Below, one piece after another: positions 50,437 to 57,396 of a stretch of 64,000 nucleotides of DNA. Position numbers and translations under genes: made by a program. Every line of letters starts with the position of its first letter. The first letter of the stretch is position 1. A model generated the notes under the pieces. The model saw only the letters and a program-made list of their open reading frames with translations, had not been told where the DNA came from and searched no databases. Source of the DNA: DATLLN01 sp963720885 (GTDB lineage Bacteria; Actinomycetota; Thermoleophilia; Gaiellales; JAICJC01); contig CAVRGW010000006.1 of NCBI GenBank assembly GCA_963720885.1, forward strand, positions 372,001-436,000. Direction: 5' to 3'.

Positions 50437-51723
50437 ATGCCCGATGTGATCGTCATCGGCGGTGGTTTCGCTGGCGTCACCGCCGCCAGGGAGGCGTCAT
50501 TGCGCGGCCGTTCCGTGCTGCTCCTGGAGGCCCGCGACCGGCTCGGCGGCCGCACCTGGACGGCGCCGTGGGGCGACCTCCGGATCGAGCTCGGCGGCGG
50601 CTGGGTGCACTGGCACCAGCCTCACACGTTCTCGGAGATCACCCGGGGCGGGCTCGAGGTCGTGCTCAGCCCCGAGGACGAGGACGTCGGCTGGTACGTC
50701 AACGGCGCGCGGCGCGAGGGCTCGGCCGCCGACCGCGACGCAATCGCCGAGCGGGGATGGAACCGCTTCGTGCAGGGCGTCGAGGATGCACTGCCCAACC
50801 CGCACGCCCCGCTGCTCGCGATCGACCGGCTGGAGCGCTTCGACCGGCTGACCATCGCCGAGCGGATCGCCCAGCTCGAGCTCGACGGCGAGGAGCTCGA
50901 CGTGCTGTGGGCGGAGCTCGAGTCGCTGGCCCACGGCCACCTCGAGGACGCCGGCGCCGTCAGTGTGCTGCGCTGGCATGCGCTGTCCGGCTACAGCCTG
51001 CGCCTGACGCAGTACACCGGCGGCCGGGTCACGCTGAAGGACGGAACGGTCTCGCTGCTGCAGGCGATCCACCAGGCCGCCCCCGTGGACGTGCGCCTGG
51101 CGACCCCGGTCGCGGCAGTGCGCCAGTCGGACGACGGCGTCGAGGTCGAGACGCGGGCCGGCGAGGTGCACCGGGCGGCGGCCGTGGTGGTCGCCGTGCC
51201 GCTGAACGCGCTGGGCGCGATCGAGTTCACGCCGCAGCTCTCGGAGCGCAAGCGGCAGGGCATCGCGCTCGGCCAGGCCTCCCGGGGGATCAAGATCTTC
51301 ATCCGCGCACGCGGCACCGAGGTCACGCAGAACTCGATCCAGCCGCGCCATCCGTTCGGCTATCTGGCGACCGAGGACGTGCTCGAAGACGGCACCCAGA
51401 TGTTGATCGGCTTCGGGCGCGACGCCTCCGAGTCCGATGCCACGGACATCGCCCGCGTGCAGCGTGACATGGACGCGATCATGCCCGGCTTCGAGGTGGT
51501 CGAGGTGACCGCCCACGACTGGCTGGCCGACGAGTTCGCCAACGGCACCTGGGCGATCCACCGCCCCGGCTGGTACACGAGCTATCACCGCGAGATGCAG
51601 CGGCCCGAGGGCCGCGTCGTGCTGGCCGGCTCCGACTTCGCCGACGGCTGGTCGGGCTTCATCGACGGCGCCATCGAGTCCGGGCTGCGCACGGGCAAGC
51701 TGGCGTCAGAGCTGGTCGGCTGA
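50437..51723 (+). CDS. Flavin-containing amine oxidase
   Basis: A 428-residue FAD enzyme of the MAO/polyamine oxidase type. VIVIGGGFAGVTAAREA near 4-20 binds the ADP part of FAD, and LLEARDRLGGRTWTAPW near 29-45 is the second FAD block. The C-terminal GWSGFIDGAIESGLRTGKLASEL near 404-426 closes the FAD site. Substrate amine unknown; no signal peptide. A pair of REP-like units begins four bases after the stop. Confidence 0.85.
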   Translation: MPDVIVIGGGFAGVTAAREASLRGRSVLLLEARDRLGGRTWTAPWGDLRIELGGGWVHWHQPHTFSEITRGGLEVVLSPEDEDVGWYVNGARREGSAADRDAIAERGWNRFVQGVEDALPNPHAPLLAIDRLERFDRLTIAERIAQLELDGEELDVLWAELESLAHGHLEDAGAVSVLRWHALSGYSLRLTQYTGGRVTLKDGTVSLLQAIHQAAPVDVRLATPVAAVRQSDDGVEVETRAGEVHRAAAVVVAVPLNALGAIEFTPQLSERKRQGIALGQASRGIKIFIRARGTEVTQNSIQPRHPFGYLATEDVLEDGTQMLIGFGRDASESDATDIARVQRDMDAIMPGFEVVEVTAHDWLADEFANGTWAIHRPGWYTSYHREMQRPEGRVVLAGSDFADGWSGFIDGAIESGLRTGKLASELVG

Positions 51724-51726
51724 GTT

Positions 51727-51801
51727 GGGGTCAGACCCCTTTGTTGCACACGACCGTCGCGCGCAGGTCGCACGCAACAAAGGGGTCTGACCCCGTCGTT
51801 G
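51727..51801. repeat. Inverted pair of REP-like units (BIME-like)
   Basis: Positions 51727-51747 and 51774-51794 are perfect 21-base inverted copies containing GGGGTCAGACCCC or its complement. The 26-base spacer also pairs partly. The right unit is itself a near-palindrome (GCAACAAAGGGGTC to 51801). The pair fills the gap between the amine oxidase stop (51723) and the Rpf-like stop (51804), and would fold into a long hairpin in transcripts from either side. Confidence 0.85.
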
Positions 51802-51803
51802 CG

Positions 51804-52376
51804 CTAGAGGACGCCGCAGGCCGAGGCCGAGTTCGGCCACGGGGCGTACCCGCGGACGCGCACGGCGCGCATGGCCACGGCGAGCTGGTCGCCGGGCGAC
51901 CAGTATCGGGCGTCGCGGCCGCCGTAGCGGGCCAGCTTGTCCGGCCCGTAGGTGCGCATGAACGACCAGTCCATCTGGAGGCCGCCGTAGTACCCGGCCG
52001 GGCTGTACGCGGTCCACGCGCCCTCGTGGCCGTGGATGCAGATCAGCCGCGGATAGTGCGTACGCCAGAACGCCACCCAGCCCGCGTTCTTGACGGCCCA
52101 GGTGTGCACCATGTGGCGCAGCTTCCGGACCGACGAGACGTGACGCTCCCGGTGACCCCAGCTCGGACGCAGACCGATCATGCGGGCATGGCGGACGGCA
52201 GCCGCCCGCGTCGCCGCAACCCGGTGTCGCCACGCGGTGACCTTCTTGCTCGGCCCGCTCGGCGGCGGGTGGACACCGCTGGTGACCCATGCGGACGCGG
52301 TTGTCGTGTTCGTCGAAGACGCGAGAAACGCCAGTGCGGCCAGCGCAATCGCGGCAACGGTGATTGCCTGCTTCAG
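51804..52376 (-). CDS. Secreted Rpf/transglycosylase-like protein with a CTG start
   Basis: A 190-residue exported cell-wall protein. The only ATG in frame (52181) would remove the export signal. From CTG 52376 the protein opens KQAITVAAIALAALAFLASS, a clear signal peptide ending near TASA, and a perfect GGAGGT lies nine bases upstream of that CTG. No ATG, GTG or TTG is available further upstream. The C-terminal domain (CIHGHEGAWTAYSPAGYYGG, LQMDWSFMRTYG, YWSPGDQLAVAMRA, then a final Cys) matches the transglycosylase-like fold of resuscitation-promoting factors, with Glu as the probable catalytic residue. Confidence 0.78.
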   Translation of the reverse strand: MKQAITVAAIALAALAFLASSTNTTTASAWVTSGVHPPPSGPSKKVTAWRHRVAATRAAAVRHARMIGLRPSWGHRERHVSSVRKLRHMVHTWAVKNAGWVAFWRTHYPRLICIHGHEGAWTAYSPAGYYGGLQMDWSFMRTYGPDKLARYGGRDARYWSPGDQLAVAMRAVRVRGYAPWPNSASACGVL

Positions 52377-52518
52377 AGTCGTTGAACCTCCACTCGGGGA
52401 CAGATCGGGCCTCCCGCGCGAGTGGAACGGCCCGGAGGGCCGCGGGGGCGGGAGGCGCGCACGGCGCAGTCGTGCTGCGCCGCTGCTTGTAGTTGGAGTT
52501 GTCTCAACGTAGCGTCAA
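52377..52518 (-). promoter_or_regulatory. Structured leader of the Rpf-like gene
   Basis: A TTGACG (52518-52513 on the minus strand) may be the -35. The leader then holds GGCGCAG/CTGCGCC, a GCCTCCCGC/GCGGGAGGC stem (52448-52456 with 52409-52417) and a CCACTCG/CGAGTGG stem (52419-52425 with 52390-52396). The last two interleave, so they form a pseudoknot or exclude each other, and the last one reaches into the GGAGGT ribosome-binding site. No known riboswitch class fits. Confidence 0.45.
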
Positions 52519-52551
52519 TTGCCCGTTTATGCGACGGTCCGGACCCACGTG

Positions 52552-52557
52552 TATGCT
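52552..52557 (+). promoter_or_regulatory. -10 box TATGCT upstream of the rsgA leader
   Basis: TATGCT lies about 50 bases before the small open frame and about 160 bases before rsgA. A convincing -35 was not found. Confidence 0.35.
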
Positions 52558-52607
52558 GCAGAGCGTCCTTTGCAGCGCCCAGACGACGAGAGAAGGAGGT
52601 GGTGACC

Positions 52608-52673
52608 GTGTTCGAGCTTGCACCGGCAGAGCCGCGGTCCGTTACGCCCCTTCGCTCCCGCTCGCGCCGCTGA
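52608..52673 (+). CDS. Possible 21-residue leader peptide upstream of rsgA
   Basis: GAAGGAGGTGGTGACC precedes GTG 52608, one of the strongest ribosome-binding sites in the window, yet the frame ends after 21 codons (VFELAPAEPRSVTPLRSRSRR). GTG 52602 is an alternative start too close to the SD. The Arg-rich end could stall or couple translation to rsgA 46 bases downstream. No family recognised. Confidence 0.4.
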   Translation: MFELAPAEPRSVTPLRSRSRR

Positions 52674-52719
52674 ACGGCGCCGGCCGACGGAGGGGATCAC
52701 CCATCTCCGGAGGTCCAGA

Positions 52720-53814
52720 GTGACGACATCTCCCTGGTGGCCGGCCGACGCGCCGGACGCACCGGAATCACGCCTCGAACTGCTCGGCTGGGACACCGGG
52801 TGGCGGGAGGCGTTCGACGAGCACGCATCTGCCGGCGCCATCCCGGCCCGCGTCTCACGCGTCGATCGCGGCGCGTGCACCAACCTGGCCGGTGACGGCA
52901 CGGTCCGTGCGCTCGTCCCCAGCCGCGACCTGGCGCCGGCAGTCGGTGACTGGGCGGCGGTTGACCCGAGCACGTCGCAGTCCGACGCCGTGCTGCGGGC
53001 GATCCTGCCCCGGCGCACCCACTTCACCCGCCATGCGGCCGGTGAGGAGACCACCGAGCAGGTGGTCGCGGCGAACATCGACAACGTGTTCATCGTCAAC
53101 GCGCTGGACCAGCGCGACTCGCCCCGACGCGTCGAGCGGTACCTTGCGCTGGCCTGGCAGAGCGGTGCAAACCCGATCGTCGTGCTGACCAAAGCCGACC
53201 TCCGGGACGACGTCGAGGCGGCCGTCGCCGAGATCGAGAACGTCACCTTCGGCGTGCCCGTCCACGCGGTCAGCGCCCTCGACGGCGGCGGTCTGCCCGG
53301 CCTCGACGCCTACCACGCGAACGGCGAGACGGTGGCGCTGATCGGTCTCTCCGGCGCCGGCAAGTCGACGCTGATCAATGCCCTGCTGGGCGAGGAGCGG
53401 ATGCCGACCGCCGAGGTGCGCGACGATGGAAGGGGCCGTCACACCACCACGCACCGCGAGCTGCTGCCGCTGCCCGGCGGCGGCGTGCTGATCGACACGC
53501 CGGGCATGCGCTCGGTCGGCCTGTGGGAGGCCGAGGAGGGCGTCGAGCAGACGTTCGCCGACATCGAGGCGCTGGCCGAGCAGTGCCGGTTCTCGGACTG
53601 CACACACGTGCACGAGCCCGGCTGCGCCGTGCAGGCGGCGATCGCCGACGGCCGGCTCGACGCCGAACGGCTGCAGAGCTACGAGAAGCTCCTGGCCGAG
53701 CTGCGGTTCCAGGAGCGCAAGCTCGACGCGCGGGCCCGCTCGGAAGAGCGCAAGCACTGGCGGCAGCTCTCGAAGGACATGCGCAAGACGCCGCCCTGGA
53801 GCGGGCGCCGGTGA
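52720..53814 (+). CDS. rsgA: Ribosome small-subunit-dependent GTPase RsgA
   Basis: A 364-residue circularly permuted GTPase that acts in late 30S maturation. An OB-fold domain spans about 45-105. G4 is LTKADL near 157-162, G1 is GLSGAGKST near 208-216, and G3 is DTPGMRS near 257-263. A zinc-binding stretch, CRFSDCTHVHEPGC near 288-301, holds three Cys and His. GTG 52720 follows GGAGG. Its stop overlaps the aldose epimerase start as GTGA. Confidence 0.92.
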   Translation: MTTSPWWPADAPDAPESRLELLGWDTGWREAFDEHASAGAIPARVSRVDRGACTNLAGDGTVRALVPSRDLAPAVGDWAAVDPSTSQSDAVLRAILPRRTHFTRHAAGEETTEQVVAANIDNVFIVNALDQRDSPRRVERYLALAWQSGANPIVVLTKADLRDDVEAAVAEIENVTFGVPVHAVSALDGGGLPGLDAYHANGETVALIGLSGAGKSTLINALLGEERMPTAEVRDDGRGRHTTTHRELLPLPGGGVLIDTPGMRSVGLWEAEEGVEQTFADIEALAEQCRFSDCTHVHEPGCAVQAAIADGRLDAERLQSYEKLLAELRFQERKLDARARSEERKHWRQLSKDMRKTPPWSGRR

Positions 53815-54719
53815 CGGCCCACCCCGCGACCACGCTGCGCTCTTCGGACGGCCGGCTGGAGGCGGCCTTCGTGCCGTCCCTGGCGATGCTCGGCAGCTCG
53901 CTGACGGCGGACGGCGCGCAGCTGCTCGACCTGCGCGGCGGCGTCGAGGCGTATGCCGAGCAGGGCTCGACGATGGGCATCCCGCTGCTGCACCCGTGGG
54001 CAAACCGGCTGGCCGAGCCGGGGTACCGGGTCGGCGACCGAGACGTTGCGGTCGACCTGGCCTCGCCGCTGGTGCACACCGATGGCAATGGCCTTGCCAT
54101 CCACGGGTGCCACCCGGCGGCGGTGCCCTTTGCGATCGTCGACCACGACGAGACCGGGCTGGTGGCGGTGCTCGACACGGCCGCTGCACCCGCGGTGCTC
54201 GAGCTGTTCCCGTTCCCCCACCGGCTGACGATGGAGGCGCGGCTGGACGGCCCTACGCTGCGGATCACCAGCACGCTCGAGGCGACGGGCGACGCGCCGG
54301 TGCCGGTCGCGTTCGGCCATCACCCCTACCTCCACCTGCCGGACGCGCCGCGCGACGACTGGCAGATCAGCCTGCCCGAGATGTCTCGGCTCGAGCTCGA
54401 CCAGCTGATGATCCCGACCGGCCGGCGGCTGCCCCGCGACCTCGAGCCAGGGCCGCTGGCGGGCCGCGACCTGGACGACGCGTTCGCCGATGTCGCCGAC
54501 GGCGCGGCCTTCGCGGTGGCGGGCGGCGGCCGCACAATCACGGTGCGGTTCCTCGAGGGCTACCGGTTCGCGCAGGTCTACTCGCCGCGCGGGTCGTCGC
54601 TGATCTGCTTCGAGCCGATGACCGCGCCCGGCAACGCCCTGCGCAGCGGCGATGGGCTGCAGGTGTTGGAGCCCGGCCAGAGCCATCGCGGCTCGTTCAC
54701 AATCGAAGTGACGAGCTAG
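53811..54719 (+). CDS. Aldose 1-epimerase (galactose mutarotase) family
   Basis: A 302-residue beta-sandwich sugar epimerase. Expected catalytic residues are His in AIHGCHPAAVPF near 97-108, His in FGHHPYLHLP near 169-178 and Glu in CFEPMTAPGNAL near 266-277. Members interconvert alpha and beta anomers of hexoses; some are hexose-6-phosphate mutarotases. GTG 53811 overlaps rsgA and the stop is shared with the converging GcvT-like gene as CTAG. Confidence 0.85.
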   Translation: MTAHPATTLRSSDGRLEAAFVPSLAMLGSSLTADGAQLLDLRGGVEAYAEQGSTMGIPLLHPWANRLAEPGYRVGDRDVAVDLASPLVHTDGNGLAIHGCHPAAVPFAIVDHDETGLVAVLDTAAAPAVLELFPFPHRLTMEARLDGPTLRITSTLEATGDAPVPVAFGHHPYLHLPDAPRDDWQISLPEMSRLELDQLMIPTGRRLPRDLEPGPLAGRDLDDAFADVADGAAFAVAGGGRTITVRFLEGYRFAQVYSPRGSSLICFEPMTAPGNALRSGDGLQVLEPGQSHRGSFTIEVTS

Positions 54720-55828
54720 ACGAACGGCAGCGGATGCGCCTGAGCGGCGCGGTCGCCGTCCGGCGCGCGCACCACGAAGCCGGCGTCGTCGGGGACGGCG
54801 GCATCGACCAGGGCGATGGCGATGTTCGCCTCCAGCGCAAAGGAGTAGACGGCCCAGCGCACGACGCCCACCTCGGCGCCGTCGGCTGCCAGCGGCCAGA
54901 ACCGCTCCATCCGGCCGAACTGCGGGCCGTCACAGCGCAGGCCGATCGAGCGCCGCGCGGCGCCTCGCTCGCGGACGGCGCGCAGCGCCTCCCGGCCGGC
55001 GAACGGCGCGCCGTCCAGGTCGAGCATCGCCTCCATGCCGGCCTCGATCGGGTTGATCCGCGAGTTCGTCACGTACTGCGTGTCCGAGATCGCCTGTTCG
55101 ACGGCCCGGACGATGTTCGGCCCGGTGACGAGGAGGCCGTGCGGCTCGCCCGCCTCGACCAGCGCGTCCCACAGCTCCTCGGCCCGCTCGGAGGACAGCG
55201 GGTAGATCTCGTAGCCCGCCTCGCGGCTCCAGCCGGTGTTCGAGACGACGGCGTCGATCCCGGCGACCCGCAGCTGTGCGCAGCGATAGCGCGGGAGCGT
55301 GCCGATCCCGGGCGACACCGCCTCCATCACCGCGCCGGCGGCGGGACCCTGCAGCTGCAGCGGCGCGACGTCCGGCTCGGTGGCGACGGCGTCCAGCCCC
55401 AGCCAGCGACCGAGGCCGATCGCCCACAGGGTCAGATCGACGTCGCTGTGCGAGAACCACACGGCGTCCTCCCATGGACGCAGGACGATGCACTCGGCCA
55501 TGATCTCGCCGGCGTCATCGCACACCGGCGAGAAGCGGCAGTCCCCGACCGCCATCCCGGTCAGATCGCGCGGGCTGAGATAGTCGGCGAGGCGCAGCGC
55601 GTCGGGCCCGCGCAGCTCGGTCTGCCGCTCGGCGCCGACGTCCCACAACGTCGCCCGCTCGACCAGCGCGTCCCAGTCCTCACGCGGGTCGCGGCCGTAA
55701 TCGATGGGCATGTACGTATGGTTGTAGACCATGAAATCGACGGCGCCAGCGGCCAGCGTCCGGTCGAAGTACGGCGACCGGCGAACGTTCGGGTGCAGCG
55801 GGATGCGGGCGGCGGTGCGGGTGGTCAT
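54716..55828 (-). CDS. GcvT-like aminomethyltransferase-family protein
   Basis: A 370-residue folate-binding protein of the glycine-cleavage T / DmdA family. Family blocks: ATLWDVGAERQTELRGPDALRLADYLSP near 59-86, SNTGWSREAGYEIYP near 198-212 and NPIEAGMEAMLDLD near 255-268. Relatives transfer a methyl or methylene group from glycine, sarcosine, dimethylglycine or DMSP to tetrahydrofolate. The absence of gcvH/gcvP next to it argues against a glycine-cleavage role. TACACT (55847-55842) lies 13 bases before ATG 55828. Confidence 0.82.
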   Translation of the reverse strand: MTTRTAARIPLHPNVRRSPYFDRTLAAGAVDFMVYNHTYMPIDYGRDPREDWDALVERATLWDVGAERQTELRGPDALRLADYLSPRDLTGMAVGDCRFSPVCDDAGEIMAECIVLRPWEDAVWFSHSDVDLTLWAIGLGRWLGLDAVATEPDVAPLQLQGPAAGAVMEAVSPGIGTLPRYRCAQLRVAGIDAVVSNTGWSREAGYEIYPLSSERAEELWDALVEAGEPHGLLVTGPNIVRAVEQAISDTQYVTNSRINPIEAGMEAMLDLDGAPFAGREALRAVRERGAARRSIGLRCDGPQFGRMERFWPLAADGAEVGVVRWAVYSFALEANIAIALVDAAVPDDAGFVVRAPDGDRAAQAHPLPFV

Positions 55829-55841
55829 GGCGCGGTCGGCG

Positions 55842-55851
55842 AGTGTAGCAT
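55842..55851. promoter_or_regulatory. Overlapping divergent -10 boxes between GcvT-like and SnoaL-like genes
   Basis: Plus strand TAGCAT (55846-55851) ends seven bases before ATG 55859. Minus strand TACACT (55847-55842) ends 13 bases before ATG 55828. The hexamers overlap by two bases inside a 30-base gap. Confidence 0.45.
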
Positions 55852-55858
55852 CGGGCGG

Positions 55859-56221
55859 ATGACAGCCTACGAAGCCCTCCGAGCCGTCTGCGACGCGTGG
55901 GAGAACGAGGACGCCACCGCGATCGGCGCCCTGTTCACCGCCGACGGCACCTACGAGGATCCCCTCGCCCCGCGCACGTTCACCGGCCCCGACGACATCT
56001 CCGAGGGCGTGCGCCCTGGGGTCGAGGAGATCACTGAGACGACGATCACGCTGGAGAAGGTGGTCGAGCGGGATGGCCTGGTCTGGGCCGAGGGCATGTT
56101 CCTCTCGAAGCTGCGTGAGGCCGACGGACGGCTCGACTTCCCGTTCGCGATCATGGTCGAGATGGACGGCGACCGCATCCGCCGGCTGGTCGAGTACTTC
56201 GACACGGCCCCGCTGACCTGA
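55859..56221 (+). CDS. SnoaL-like (NTF2-fold) protein
   Basis: A 120-residue single-domain protein. AYEALRAVCDAWENEDATAI near 3-22 and FTADGTYEDPLAPRTFTGPDDI near 26-47 are typical of SnoaL-like polyketide cyclase/isomerase or limonene-epoxide-hydrolase folds; AIMVEMDGDRIRRLVEYFD near 97-115 closes the barrel. Function unknown. Its stop overlaps the next gene as CTGA. Confidence 0.75.
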   Translation: MTAYEALRAVCDAWENEDATAIGALFTADGTYEDPLAPRTFTGPDDISEGVRPGVEEITETTITLEKVVERDGLVWAEGMFLSKLREADGRLDFPFAIMVEMDGDRIRRLVEYFDTAPLT

Positions 56222-57396
56222 CCCGCGTCTGCGTCATCGGCGCCGGCCTGGCCGGCCTGATGGCCGGCGAGCAGCTCGCAGCCGCGGGCGCCGAGGTGGT
56301 GGTGCGGGAGAGCCGCGAGCGGATCGGCGGCCGCGTCTGGTCGCGCACACTGCACAACGGCGCGACCGTCGAGATGGGCGCGGAGTTCGTCACCCAGGGG
56401 TACGAGCTGCTGCCGGCCACGGTCGCGCGGCTCGGCCTGTCGCTCGCCCCGATGGGCATGAGCTTCAGCCGCCGCGAGCCACGCGGAGGCATCGGCACTT
56501 CCGAGCCGGCGCTGCAGGCGGCGTGGGAGGCGACGGAGGCGGCCGTCGAGTCGGGCGCGGCCGAGGGGCTGTCGGTCGCCGAGCTGCTGGGCCGGCTCGA
56601 CATCGACGACGGCGCCCGCGAGCTGCTCGACTGCCGGATCGCCGTTTCGTACGCGCAGTCGACCGACCGGATCGCCGCGACGGCGGTGCGCGACGTGGCC
56701 CACCTGTTCGAGCCGGTCGAGGCTCACCGCACCGACGGCGGCAACGGCCTGATCGCGACGGGCCTCGCGGAGTTCCTGGAGGTCCACACGTCGGCGCCGG
56801 TGTCGTCCATCCGGCATGACCCGACCGGGGTCAGCGTGGACGGCGAGGCGCCGGTCGACGCGTGCGTGATCGCCGTCCCCGCACCGGCCGTCGCCCGCAT
56901 CGCGTTCGACCCGCCGCTGCCCGACTGGAAGTCGGCCGCCCTCGACCGCGTGGTCTACGGTCAGGCGGTCAAGCTGTTCGTCCCGCTGGCCGCACCGGCG
57001 GAGCCGAGCTCGGTGCTGTCGGTGCCCGAGCGGTTCTGGACGTGGACGGCGCGCGGCGGCAGCGGCGCCGTGCTGCCGGTGGTGTCCGCGTTCGCCGGTT
57101 CACCGCAGGCGGTCGCCGCCCTGGCCGACGGCGATGCCTACCTGCGGCGCGTGCGAGCGCTCCGCCCCGACCTGGCGCTGGACGAGGAGCACGCGCTGGA
57201 GTCGACCTGGCCGGAGGGCGCCTATTCCACGGTGCCACCGGACCGCGCGCCGGACGACGCGGCGCTGCTGGCCAGAGCGGTCGGGCGCCTGCATTTCGCG
57301 GGCGAACACACGGAGGACGTGTGGTACGCCACCATGGAGGGCGCACTGCGGAGCGGCGCCCGCGCCGCCGACGAGGTCACATCGGCAGGTCTCTGA
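56218..57396 (+). CDS. Flavin-containing amine oxidase with a CTG start
   Basis: A 392-residue FAD enzyme. The first in-frame ATG (56260) would cut through the FAD-binding turn. CTG 56218 restores LTRVCVIGAGLAGLMAGEQL, a complete GxGxxG Rossmann motif, and overlaps the previous stop as CTGA, the same geometry as the other coupled genes. RESRERIGGRVWSR near 33-46 is the second FAD block, and LHFAGEHTEDVWYATMEGALRSG near 359-381 the C-terminal one. Its 3' end overlaps the converging disulfide oxidoreductase by 20 bases. Confidence 0.82.
   Translation: MTRVCVIGAGLAGLMAGEQLAAAGAEVVVRESRERIGGRVWSRTLHNGATVEMGAEFVTQGYELLPATVARLGLSLAPMGMSFSRREPRGGIGTSEPALQAAWEATEAAVESGAAEGLSVAELLGRLDIDDGARELLDCRIAVSYAQSTDRIAATAVRDVAHLFEPVEAHRTDGGNGLIATGLAEFLEVHTSAPVSSIRHDPTGVSVDGEAPVDACVIAVPAPAVARIAFDPPLPDWKSAALDRVVYGQAVKLFVPLAAPAEPSSVLSVPERFWTWTARGGSGAVLPVVSAFAGSPQAVAALADGDAYLRRVRALRPDLALDEEHALESTWPEGAYSTVPPDRAPDDAALLARAVGRLHFAGEHTEDVWYATMEGALRSGARAADEVTSAGL

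Noticed and set aside
52377..52518. Cyclic-di-AMP (ydaO-type) riboswitch upstream of the Rpf-like gene
   Set aside because: The conserved core sequence and stem order of that class could not be found, although the region is structured.
54697..56221. Continuous plus-strand frame through the GcvT-like gene reaching the SnoaL-like protein
   Set aside because: It is antisense shadow; the SnoaL-like gene has its own promoter and ATG 55859.
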